A DNA stretch of 64,000 nt, taken from JAAELZ01 sp965237995 (lineage in GTDB: Bacteria > Pseudomonadota > Gammaproteobacteria > Arenicellales > Poriferihabitantaceae). The stretch's first letter is position 1; every line of letters begins with the position of its first letter. The translations under genes and the position numbers were made by a program. The notes below the pieces were generated by a model, which ran no database searches, was not told the DNA's origin, and saw only the letters and a program-made list of their open reading frames with translations. Positions 9,301-16,408 of this stretch are shown here, one piece after another. The stretch is taken from assembly GCA_965237995.1 (NCBI GenBank), contig CBDEGO010000005.1, forward strand, positions 62,001 to 126,000, in the 5' to 3' direction.

Positions 9301-9800
9301 ACCCTAAAGTATATGAAAGCTTACACACTCATCTGGAAGAGTTTGATGACACTAGCCACTTACCGACCCCCGTATTTTTCTATGGTCTAGAACATGGCGA
9401 AGAAATCACCATCGACGAAGAGTTAGGCAAGGCGTTGATAATCAAGTTTCAGGTTGTCGGCGAACCTCATGAAGACGGTCGTCGCACTGCATTCTTTGAA
9501 GTAAATGGACAACCGAGCGAAGTCGTGGTTGTGGACAGAAGTTTGGTATCAAGTGTTCAAGCGCATAAGAAAGCCGACGCAAATAATAATAAGCACGTTG
9601 GCACATCGATGCCGGGCATGGTGGTGAACGTGGCAGTGCAAGCTGGAGACAAAGTTACCAAAGGGCAAAGTGTATTAACGCTAGAAGCGATGAAGATGGA
9701 AACGACTTTAACCTTTGAGACCGCTGGCACAGTCGGAGAAGTACTTGTGCACGTGGGTTCTTATGTAGAAGCAGGCGATTTGTTAGTGACCTTGGAGTAG
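6351..9800 (+). CDS. pyc: Pyruvate carboxylase, single-chain
   Basis: This 1149-residue biotin enzyme makes oxaloacetate from pyruvate, bicarbonate and ATP (anaplerosis). Domains in order: biotin carboxylase with the ATP-grasp Gly-rich loop KAAHGGGGRGMR and the active-site segment VNPRIQVEHT (1-460); carboxyltransferase barrel beginning TDTTFRDAHQSLFATRMRT (about 530-800); allosteric/tetramerisation linker; and a C-terminal biotinyl domain with EAMKMET, the biotinylated lysine being K1115. Length matches the four-domain enzymes. It has its own upstream gap of 185 bases and no co-directional neighbour, so it is probably monocistronic. Single-chain Pyc is less usual in gammaproteobacteria, where PEP carboxylase or two-subunit forms are common. 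Confidence 0.97.
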   Translation: MIKPIKRLLVANRSEIAIRVFRSARELGITPIAIYSYEDRYALHRFHADEAYQIGEAGEPIKNYLNIENIIALAKAQNIDAIHPGYGFLSENPEFAKRCRENDIIFVGPKTKTLNDLGDKTSARAMADNADVPILGGANRAITDLADGLATANTVGYPIMLKAAHGGGGRGMRKVMTEDDFESAFTAAQRESFSAFGSNDIFIEKLITKARHIEVQILADKHGNLVHLHERDCSVQRRYQKVVEIAPAPNLAQDIRTRICKAACKIATSAEYENAGTVEFLLDDETQKFYFIEVNPRIQVEHTVTEEVTGIDIIRAQILVAQGHHLDGELIAIPSQASITVNGFALQCRITTEDPTNSFMPDYGRLTQYRSASGIGIRLDAGSAFSGAIVTAFFDSMLVKISARARTFDAAITRMTRALNEFRVRGVKTNIPFLLRLLEHDTFRQGLCSTTFIDTTPDLLKFKMEVSRTSRILHYIADTIVNGNELVEGRPVATRRAPVPLPLKTPVVAEVPSGSRTIFKEQGVEGLQKWVLDKENLLITDTTFRDAHQSLFATRMRTVDMLNIAQSYAHMSPELFSIEMWGGATFDTSMRFLKEDPWQRLREMRACVPNILFQMLLRSSSVVGYVNYPDNVVREFIRESVDAGMDVFRIFDALNWVPNMRVAMDSTIEFGGICEAVVCYSGDILDASRTKYTLDYYIKMARELEQAGAHILCVKDMAGLLKPDAATILFAALKDEVSIPVHFHTHDTSGMQAASILNAAKVGLDIADAAMAPLSGGTSQPNLNTIAAALKFDKRNTGLDTDKIDLLADYWRSVREYYTAFESETLPATADLYKHEMPGGQYTNLYEQARSLGLADRWLAVCETYASVNQLFGDIVKVTPTSKVVGDMALFMVANELTAEDILNKEKELAFPLSTQDLMSGRMGQPYGGFPKDVQKRILKGEKPLATRAGENMQDVDFDAVRSGLSKLGVNNPTMRDALTHTLYPKVYESLHTHLEEFDDTSHLPTPVFFYGLEHGEEITIDEELGKALIIKFQVVGEPHEDGRRTAFFEVNGQPSEVVVVDRSLVSSVQAHKKADANNNKHVGTSMPGMVVNVAVQAGDKVTKGQSVLTLEAMKMETTLTFETAGTVGEVLVHVGSYVEAGDLLVTLE

Positions 9801-9947
9801 AGTTCTTCTCCTTTAGATAGGTTACAAATCATTAAACCAAAAGAAAAGTACGCCAATTTAAAAAACTAAGTAAAACCTCCCTTATCGTAATATGCATATT
9901 TTGTTCCAATGGGTTGCAAACATCACGACCTAATTTCGAAATGTTAG

Positions 9948-9975
9948 GAGGCTATTCAAAAATCTGAATAGCCTC
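9948..9975. terminator. Perfect 11-bp inverted repeat between pyc and the YHS gene
   Basis: GAGGCTATTCA (9948-9958) is exactly complementary to TGAATAGCCTC (9965-9975) across a six-base loop. It lies between the convergent ends of pyc (9800) and the YHS gene (9985). There is no clear T-run on either side, so it may be a weak bidirectional terminator or an RNA-stabilising hairpin. Confidence 0.5.
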
Positions 9976-9984
9976 TCATGGATA

Positions 9985-10419
9985 CTAGTAAGGTGCTATT
10001 TTTATCCAGTTTTCATCGGCCTGCGATATATGCTTCGGAACATCAGCGCGCCACTTCTTCTGTGCGCCTTCATGTACTTTGATATAGAGTTTGTTGTCCT
10101 CTATTTGCCATACCTGAGGGTCGCCAGGTCTCTTGTAATTTTGTGATGCCGCCCAAGCACAATAGCCATCATACTGAGGTGCATACCCGACTGGGTCCGC
10201 TTTGAACTTATCGCGATTTCCTTCTGATGAGAAGTACCAAACTGCTCCGTTCCAAAAATGATGAAACTTTGCACGGCCTTGTACCGGCTTACCATCAGTG
10301 AAGTAGGACACTGTGTCGTACCCACCGATTGCAGTGGACAACTGATTGGTAGCGTTTGCGCTAAACATCATGAGCCCTGCGGTTAAAGAAATGATTGAAA
10401 CTATTAGCTTTTTTAGCAT
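9985..10419 (-). CDS. Secreted YHS domain-containing protein
   Basis: The 144-residue protein starts with a clear signal peptide (MLKKLIVSIISLTAGLMMFSANA, cleaved near residue 23) and then a YHS-like domain: IGGYDTVSYFTDGKPVQG, FHHFWNGAVWYFSS, DPVGYAPQYDGYCAWA. YHS domains occur in metal-handling and oxidoreductase contexts, but this periplasmic subfamily has no established biochemical role that I know. It lies 98 bases downstream of a sensor kinase and response regulator on the same strand and may be their output or an accessory. Conserved residues visible include the Tyr-Asp pair near residue 34 and a single Cys near residue 101. Confidence 0.85.
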   Translation of the reverse strand: MLKKLIVSIISLTAGLMMFSANATNQLSTAIGGYDTVSYFTDGKPVQGRAKFHHFWNGAVWYFSSEGNRDKFKADPVGYAPQYDGYCAWAASQNYKRPGDPQVWQIEDNKLYIKVHEGAQKKWRADVPKHISQADENWIKIAPY

Positions 10420-10517
10420 TGTAAATTTTCCTAAAATAATTGGTTAGTGGAGAGTAAAACTCTAACCAGTGCCTATTAAGTGGATATAAAGGTTTCTTAA
10501 AGAATGTGTAAAGATTT

Positions 10518-11612
10518 CTATGCTGGGACGGCAATAGTCGGGATTTGATCTGGAATTGAGAACCAGACTGTGAATACGCCGTGATCGCTAGTTGCCCCAA
10601 CAGAACCACCATGGGCTTCCACCAGTTTCTTGACGATGGCTAATCCGATTCCAGCGCCACCGCTGTTTCTAGAACGGGATTTTTCGCCCCGATAGAACCT
10701 TTCAAAGATCAAGAGTAAATCCGCCGACATGATCGTCTCGGATTGATTGGCCATATTCAGGCGTAATTCGTCATTTTTCCGTTCGCTCCAAATTCGTATT
10801 TCACCCGCTATTGGAGAGTACTGACAGGCATTGTGTATAAAATTACTTATGATGATTTGCATTTTCTCTATATCAGCAGAAACGAGCTGTGCCTCTTGTG
10901 GCACATTGATATCAATATTCAACTTTTTCTTTTTGATATTTTCAGCGTGCCTGTCTATGACAGTTGAAATGATGTCTTGAACATTGAGCGACTGAATTTT
11001 GAGATTAAATTCCGCAGCATCCGCACGCGATAGCTTAAGCAAGCTTTCCACTAAATCCCCGAGTCTTAATGCTTCTTCTTCAAGTACGCGTAGGTTGCGG
11101 TCACTCGGCACGATTACCTGATCTCGTATACCTTCCACGTAACCGCGGATGTTAGTAACCGGTGTACGCAATTCATGAGCCACATCCGCGACCATATTTT
11201 CACGCAGATTCTCTACCTGTTTTATTTGATGTGCCATCAGATTAAACGCCTTAGCTAGGTCTCCCAATTCATCATTGGATAGCGTGCGTGCTCTAACGTC
11301 TCTGTCGCCGGCGCTCATTCTATGTATCGCTCTGGAGACCTCCTTTAAAGGGCGCAGAACACGATTGCTTAATAAGTAACTTACTATCACTGCTAACAAG
11401 ATAGCTACCGTGCTAGCCCACGCCAAATACCGATGCATGGAATCCAAAAACATACGGTGAATTTCTTTTGGTGCGATCTGATATTGATTCATCAGTTCAG
11501 TGAAGTAATCGGCCGCCAGATATTCAATAGACAACCAAATGACACCGATAACCAACCCAATCGCTGGAAAGCTTAACGCCATGACTTTCCATATCAAACG
11601 TTGACGCATCAT
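10518..11612 (-). CDS. Two-component sensor histidine kinase (BaeS/OmpR-partner type)
   Basis: This 364-residue kinase has two membrane segments (about 9-29 and 64-84) flanking a very short periplasmic loop of about 35 residues, a HAMP domain (about 85-135), a HisKA domain with the phospho-accepting H146 in VADVAHELRTPVTN, and an HATPase domain with NFIHNACQYSP and GGAGIGLAIVKKLVEAHGG. The short sensor loop suggests sensing in or near the membrane or through a partner. Its ATG immediately follows the TAA of the response regulator with no gap, so the pair is translationally coupled. The signal is not identifiable from sequence. Confidence 0.93.
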   Translation of the reverse strand: MMRQRLIWKVMALSFPAIGLVIGVIWLSIEYLAADYFTELMNQYQIAPKEIHRMFLDSMHRYLAWASTVAILLAVIVSYLLSNRVLRPLKEVSRAIHRMSAGDRDVRARTLSNDELGDLAKAFNLMAHQIKQVENLRENMVADVAHELRTPVTNIRGYVEGIRDQVIVPSDRNLRVLEEEALRLGDLVESLLKLSRADAAEFNLKIQSLNVQDIISTVIDRHAENIKKKKLNIDINVPQEAQLVSADIEKMQIIISNFIHNACQYSPIAGEIRIWSERKNDELRLNMANQSETIMSADLLLIFERFYRGEKSRSRNSGGAGIGLAIVKKLVEAHGGSVGATSDHGVFTVWFSIPDQIPTIAVPA

Positions 11613-12302
11613 TTATGTATCCAGACGGTAACCAACTCCGCGTACAGTGGTTATGAAGTGCCTTTGATTCGACGACACGGATTCGATTTTTTGTCGAATG
11701 CTAGCGATATGCACATCGACAACTCGATCAATGACAGCTTGACGTCCAGTGTACAACTGGTCTAAAAGCTCTGGACGAGTGAATACCCGCCCAGGGCGCT
11801 TCATTAGGGTTTTCAATAAGACGAATTCGGAGGTGGTGAGATTTATCTCTTCGTCTGCGAGGCTCACAGTACGGTTGGTGGAATCTAGACATAGTTCTCC
11901 ATTGCGAAGAATCTCATTAGGCGAATCGTTGTTGGCCTCTGAACGACGCAGTATTGCATGAACTCTAGCCACGACTTCCCGTGGGCTAAACGGCTTAACA
12001 ACGTAGTCATCTGCCCCTAAGTTAAGACCTAGAATTCGGTCAGCTTCCTCCTGTCTCGCCGAAAGGATTAGTATTGGCACATCTGATGTAGTGCGCAGTT
12101 CTTCGCATACGTCCCATCCATGTAGTACACCGGGCATCATGAGGTCCAGAACGACAAAACATGGGCGCCGTTTTCGGGCGATTCTCAGCGCATCTACTCC
12201 ATTGGCAGCACGCAAGGTCTCGAACCCTTCCTTAGTGAAGTAACGCATAAGAAGATCAGAGGTGTTATCGTCATCTTCAGCGATTAAAATAGATTTATTC
12301 AT
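11613..12302 (-). CDS. OmpR-family response regulator
   Basis: The 229-residue protein has a receiver domain (1-120) with acidic pocket AEDDD, phospho-acceptor D53 in VLDLMMPG and the conserved Lys in VKPFSPRE, followed by an OmpR/PhoB winged helix (about 135-229, TSEFVLLKTLMKRPGRVFTR and TTVRGVGYRLD). It is first in the row regulator-kinase-YHS, all on the minus strand. It most likely autoregulates the row and drives the YHS gene, as is common for such pairs, but no operator could be assigned. Confidence 0.95.
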   Translation of the reverse strand: MNKSILIAEDDDNTSDLLMRYFTKEGFETLRAANGVDALRIARKRRPCFVVLDLMMPGVLHGWDVCEELRTTSDVPILILSARQEEADRILGLNLGADDYVVKPFSPREVVARVHAILRRSEANNDSPNEILRNGELCLDSTNRTVSLADEEINLTTSEFVLLKTLMKRPGRVFTRPELLDQLYTGRQAVIDRVVDVHIASIRQKIESVSSNQRHFITTVRGVGYRLDT

Positions 12303-12647
12303 TCAATGCATTAGATGCAGAACCTTTAAAGAGGTTCCCCTATAGAGACCACATTGAATGAATCCGATGATTAGGACAGGTCGAAGTCCACAGTCCACGC
12401 TAAAGTAGCGCTTGCAGCAATGAAAGGTAATGAAACAGTAAGCAATCTTACTAGCTGTTGTGACGTTGCTACTAATTTTATTGTGAAGGGGAAAAGCAAT
12501 TGTTTGATAGCCCATCTGATGCCTTTGTTTCGGGCATTGATTTAATTCCTGATCGAGAATCAGAATTTAAGTTATCGACTTGCGCAATTTATCAATCGCA
12601 GTAAACATGCTATAACAAGGCTTCGTTTAACTTAACAGGCCTTCATA
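12303..12647. other. Intergenic stretch between response regulator and HisA-like gene
   Basis: These 345 bases separate divergent genes and should contain both promoters. A 70-codon minus-strand frame (12303-12515) abutting the regulator start is Cys-rich and motif-free and is not believed. I recognise no RNA gene or repeat here. Confidence 0.45.
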
Positions 12648-13391
12648 ATGGACATATATCCAGATATTGAAATACATAACGGGCAATGCGTTAACTTAAA
12701 GCATGGCAGTATTAAGGAACCTAAGCGCTTCGATATTTCGCCGCTGCAAGCCGCGCAACAATTTGAACAAGCTGGTGCTCAATGGCTTCACATTGTTGAC
12801 CTAGACCGCGTTTTTAATAATGAAAGTGATAACAGCGCAGTCATTAAAGAAATCATTCAAAAAAGTAATATTCCAGTGCAAGTCGGCGGTGGCATTAATT
12901 CCTCGACTGTCATTGACGGTTGGATTAATTCAGGTGCGCAGCGGGTAGTAATGGGCACCGCAGCGGTACTTGACCAACGCTTAGTTGAAGAAGCCTGCAC
13001 TAATCATCCTGAAGGCATCGTGATTAGTATCGACGCACGTAATGGCAAAGCGGTGTCTAACGGTTGGGAATTTGAATCCGCATTTTCTGCATTTGACCTT
13101 GCTAAGCGATTCGAACGTTCAGGTGCAGCCGGTATTATCTATACCGACATTGACCTCTACGATGAATTACCAGAAAGCAACATGGTTAATACCACGCAAT
13201 TGGCAAATGAGCTAGGTTGCCCGGTTATTTCTAGTGGCACGGTTCGCTCTATCGATGATGTTTCTACTCTCAGTCAACTCCCTAATATTTCAGGCGCTAT
13301 TATTGGGTGGGCTTTATTCAACGAGAAACTGAGTTTAGAAGAGGCTTTGGCCGTTGCTCATCAGAAAACCACGACCGCTGAGTTCATTTAA
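12648..13391 (+). CDS. HisA-like TIM-barrel protein with altered active site
   Basis: The 247-residue protein follows the HisA/HisF (beta-alpha)8 fold throughout: LHIVDLDRVF, VQVGGGI, VVMGTAAV, SIDARNGKAV and YTDIDL align with ProFAR isomerase. Key differences are visible. The first catalytic Asp of HisA (ALD in the N-terminal strand) is Glu here (E8 in PDIEIHNG), while the second Asp (D129) and the Thr-Asp (T166-D167) remain. The GTL loop after the Thr-Asp is absent, and the phosphate-binding segments read SSGTV and GWAL instead of SGG and GRAL. It is not in a his operon but lies 19 bases upstream of a beta-hydroxyacid dehydrogenase gene. It is probably a HisA paralogue with another substrate; orthologous HisA function is less likely. 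Confidence 0.8.
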   Translation: MDIYPDIEIHNGQCVNLKHGSIKEPKRFDISPLQAAQQFEQAGAQWLHIVDLDRVFNNESDNSAVIKEIIQKSNIPVQVGGGINSSTVIDGWINSGAQRVVMGTAAVLDQRLVEEACTNHPEGIVISIDARNGKAVSNGWEFESAFSAFDLAKRFERSGAAGIIYTDIDLYDELPESNMVNTTQLANELGCPVISSGTVRSIDDVSTLSQLPNISGAIIGWALFNEKLSLEEALAVAHQKTTTAEFI

Positions 13392-13410
13392 CGACTAGAC
13401 TGTTATAACT

Positions 13411-14298
13411 ATGATTAACAAAATTGCTGTAATCGGTACGGGGAATATGGGCGCACCGATGGCGATTAATTTAGCTAAAAAGGGCTTTGAAGTTTCAGTG
13501 TTCGATGTAGTTGAGAGCAAAATGCGTGCGATCGAACACCACGGCATTAAGGTTTGCGAAAATCACCAACAAGCCATCGAATCTGCGGATGCAGTCTGGA
13601 CGATGCTTCCTACTGGAGTGGAAGTCGCTGATGTATACACCAACCACTTGGTGAAGTATTGCAAAACAGAGTGCCTTTTAGTTGATTCTTCGACTATCGA
13701 TATCAGTGATGCTAAATCCGTCCACGCTTTAGCAAAACAACATGGGTTTACCCTGTTAGACGCACCAGTGTCTGGCGGCACCGTCGGCGCGCAAAACGGT
13801 GCATTGTCCTTTATGGTCGGCGGTGATCAGTCCGCGATTGATCAACTGCAACCCGCGTTTGATGCCATGGGTAAAATCGTTATTCCCTGTGGTGAAGGTG
13901 GAATGGGACAGGCTGCAAAAATGTGTAACAACCTCATGTTAGGCATACAGATGATTTCAGTCGCCGAAGGCTTTCGCTTAGCGCAAGAAGTTGGCTTAAG
14001 CGAACAAACTCTGTTTAACGTAGCAAGTTCCTCTTCTGGAGACTGCTTCGCGCTACGTACCTTCTGCCCTATTCCCGGTCTCGTTGAAACGGCGCCCTCA
14101 ACCAATGAGTTCAAGCCCGGTTTTTCGTCAGAGCTCATGTTAAAAGATATGAACCTTGCTTTAAATGCAGCCAAAGCAGCGGGAATTAAGCTGCCCTTAG
14201 GAATTGGCGCAGCCAAACAGTACCAAACCCTAGTCGAATCAGGTGAAGCAGGCGCTGACTTTTCCTCGGTCATAAAGTTAATAGATAAGCCTGCGTAA
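13411..14298 (+). CDS. 3-hydroxyisobutyrate dehydrogenase family oxidoreductase
   Basis: This 295-residue NAD(P)-dependent beta-hydroxyacid dehydrogenase has the Rossmann motif GTGNMG (9-14), the substrate-binding DAPVSGG (117-123) and the catalytic lysine K170 in GQAAKMCNN. Length and motifs match MmsB-type 3-hydroxyisobutyrate dehydrogenases of valine degradation, but related enzymes act on tartronate semialdehyde or other 3-hydroxy acids. No other valine-catabolic gene is nearby. It shares a likely transcript with the HisA-like gene 19 bases upstream, and that partner argues for a non-valine role. Confidence 0.88.
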   Translation: MINKIAVIGTGNMGAPMAINLAKKGFEVSVFDVVESKMRAIEHHGIKVCENHQQAIESADAVWTMLPTGVEVADVYTNHLVKYCKTECLLVDSSTIDISDAKSVHALAKQHGFTLLDAPVSGGTVGAQNGALSFMVGGDQSAIDQLQPAFDAMGKIVIPCGEGGMGQAAKMCNNLMLGIQMISVAEGFRLAQEVGLSEQTLFNVASSSSGDCFALRTFCPIPGLVETAPSTNEFKPGFSSELMLKDMNLALNAAKAAGIKLPLGIGAAKQYQTLVESGEAGADFSSVIKLIDKPA

Positions 14299-14306
14299 GT
14301 TCGTGC

Positions 14307-14325
14307 TGCACCGCCTGCGGGTGCA
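14307..14325 (+). terminator. Short hairpin after the dehydrogenase gene
   Basis: TGCACC (14307-14312) pairs with GGTGCA (14320-14325) just nine bases after the stop of the hydroxyacid dehydrogenase. The stem is GC-rich but short and the following sequence is not a T-run, so it is only a possible terminator. Confidence 0.3.
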
Positions 14326-14422
14326 TAGACAGTATTAATTCTTCGTACTAAACCTCATCCAGCGCATTTCTATCCCTTGAAAGAACTTTTAGAGAACAGA
14401 TTATATGTTACTAAACAAATAG

Positions 14423-15343
14423 TTATGGAGTAATCTTACTAAAATAGTTAAATACTCGACCATCGATGGCTAATAAGCCTAAACCGATCAAACACATTCC
14501 CACCACTTCCTGCGCGCTTAAGTTTTCACCAAGAATAATTGTCCCTAGCAGTATTGCACTTACCGGCACCAATAAAGTGACTAAGGAAATATTGGTTGCC
14601 CCACCTACCGCCAATATTCTAAAAAATAATAAATAAGCAAAGGCAGTAGAAAAAATAGCCAAAGCCAATACAGACCAGATCGTCGCGCTACTGAGTGATC
14701 CAAAATCAGGTGGCGTATCAATAGCACTGACTATAAGCAGCATTATCACAGAAGATGCTGCAAGTTGGCCAAAGGAGGTCCGCACTGGCCCAATATCCAT
14801 TTTTTTAAACTGCCTTCCGAACACGCTGGCAAAACCATAAGAGATTGCAGCTCCAACACAGGCCAGCATATGTAATCGAGAATTTGCTTGATCAAAGCCA
14901 GAGAACAAGCCCAGCATCGTTGCCACACCTAAAAAGCCTAAGATAATGCCTAGCACACTGCGCACATTTATTTTTTCGTCCGCAGTAAATACGTGCGCTA
15001 AGATGATGGTGAAGATCGGCGTAGTCGCATTCAGTATTGAAGCAAGTGAACTGGCTATTTCAGTTTGACCCCAGAATAATAATGTGAACGGTATGACATT
15101 GTTAATCAACCCCATCAGAAAAAACGCACCCCATACTTTACTGCCCGACGGCAAGCTGCGCTTGGTAAACACGAGATAAAAAAACAAGATCACTGCCGCG
15201 ATAGCGACTCGGAAAAACACCAACAAAGTGGGCGACATTTCAGCAATCGCGATTTTTGAGAAGAAGAAAGACCCACCCCAAAGAATAGAAAGGCCAAGAA
15301 GCATCAGCCATTCAGTTAAGCCCATTTTAGGTGTTGTGTTCAT
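14423..15343 (-). CDS. EamA/DMT family transporter (RhaT/YdcZ-like exporter)
   Basis: The 306-residue protein is almost entirely hydrophobic with about ten predicted membrane helices and two EamA repeats (about 8-140 and 155-295). Landmarks are LLGLSILWGGSFFFSK at the N-terminus, LLFWGQTEIASSLASILNATTPIFT in the first repeat and ATNISLVTLLVPVSAILLG in the second. Such proteins move metabolites, often amino acids or nucleobases, across the inner membrane. It is divergent from the TauD-type dioxygenase gene with 171 bases between them, and could export or import a compound linked to that pathway. The substrate is unknown. Confidence 0.9.
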   Translation of the reverse strand: MNTTPKMGLTEWLMLLGLSILWGGSFFFSKIAIAEMSPTLLVFFRVAIAAVILFFYLVFTKRSLPSGSKVWGAFFLMGLINNVIPFTLLFWGQTEIASSLASILNATTPIFTIILAHVFTADEKINVRSVLGIILGFLGVATMLGLFSGFDQANSRLHMLACVGAAISYGFASVFGRQFKKMDIGPVRTSFGQLAASSVIMLLIVSAIDTPPDFGSLSSATIWSVLALAIFSTAFAYLLFFRILAVGGATNISLVTLLVPVSAILLGTIILGENLSAQEVVGMCLIGLGLLAIDGRVFNYFSKITP

Positions 15344-15514
15344 TTTTTATCTATTGGTAAAACTGGCATTAACTCATTTTCCGTAAGCAGGAGCAATCTG
15401 TTTCTGGCACAGCTAATGAAACTAAGTTATTTAGATTATTTATCGTAATGATAAAAATTAGGTTTTACTCTAAACTTATATTATTGTTAATAACATACCA
15501 AATAGGCTAAACCT

Positions 15515-16381
15515 ATGGCAAAGCTCGCTGTTATCGATGCGGCGTCCTCGCATACTCAACATTCTAATTCTAAGTATCGCTCTATAACTACTGTCCCTAT
15601 CAATGGTGCACTCGGAGCAGAAATAGAAGGAGTAGATTTATCAATTGCAACAGACGTCGAAATGTTTAAAGAAATCCATGATGCCTTGATACGTCATCAA
15701 GTGATTGTATTTCGTGACCAAAAATTAGGCCCGCAGCAATTGGTTAAACTGGGGAAAAATTTTGGAAAATTGCATGTTAATGCGTTTGTGAAAGGGGTCG
15801 AAGGATATCCTGAGATCATGCCAGTCAAATCTGAGGAAAACAAAGAAAAACGCTTTACTGGACTATGGCATAGCGATATCAGTTGGGGTACCCACCCTTC
15901 AATGGGGTCTTTATTGTATGCGGTCGAGGTTCCTCGTTTTGGTGGTGACACTTTGTTCGCTAATATGTACCTAGCATTTTCTTCATTATCCGAGGGTATG
16001 CAAAAAATGTTGGAAAATTTGAATGCCGAACATCGTGTCGACCGACATCATACCGCCAAACCGGAGTACGCTGATATTCCCGACGACGGCGTAATGCACC
16101 CTGTTGTTACGACTCATCCGGTTACAGGCAAAAAAATACTATTCGTTAACGAATATTTTACGACACGATTTGAGTCAATGAGTGAAGAAGAGTCTTCTCC
16201 CTTACTATCTTATTTGCATCAGCACTCGGCGCGCCCTGACTTCACCTGTCGTATCCACTGGGAGCCCGGAACATTAATTTTTTGGGATAATCGATGTACA
16301 CAACATTATGCAACTAACGATTACCCTGGACAAAAGCGCTTAATGCACCGCGTGACGATTGATGGTGATAGACCAGAGTAA
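15515..16381 (+). CDS. TauD/TfdA family Fe(II)/2-oxoglutarate-dependent dioxygenase
   Basis: This 288-residue enzyme has the iron facial triad H119-x-D121 (LWHSDISW) and H264 (CTQHYA), and the two Arg that in TauD bind 2-oxoglutarate and the substrate sulfonate (R275 and R279 in KRLMHRVTI). The N-terminal ITTVPINGALGAEIEGVDLS is typical. It hydroxylates a substrate next to a leaving group or anionic head. Taurine is possible, but no sulfonate transporter or ssu/tau genes are near. An FAD amine oxidase gene follows after 27 bases, so the pair probably works sequentially on one amine or amino acid. Confidence 0.9.
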   Translation: MAKLAVIDAASSHTQHSNSKYRSITTVPINGALGAEIEGVDLSIATDVEMFKEIHDALIRHQVIVFRDQKLGPQQLVKLGKNFGKLHVNAFVKGVEGYPEIMPVKSEENKEKRFTGLWHSDISWGTHPSMGSLLYAVEVPRFGGDTLFANMYLAFSSLSEGMQKMLENLNAEHRVDRHHTAKPEYADIPDDGVMHPVVTTHPVTGKKILFVNEYFTTRFESMSEEESSPLLSYLHQHSARPDFTCRIHWEPGTLIFWDNRCTQHYATNDYPGQKRLMHRVTIDGDRPE

Positions 16382-16408
16382 TCGTGAGTACATTATTGTA
16401 GCTAACTC

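Noticed and set aside
12303..12515. 70-codon minus-strand frame next to the response regulator
   Set aside because: It abuts the regulator start where a promoter is expected and has unusual Cys and aromatic content.
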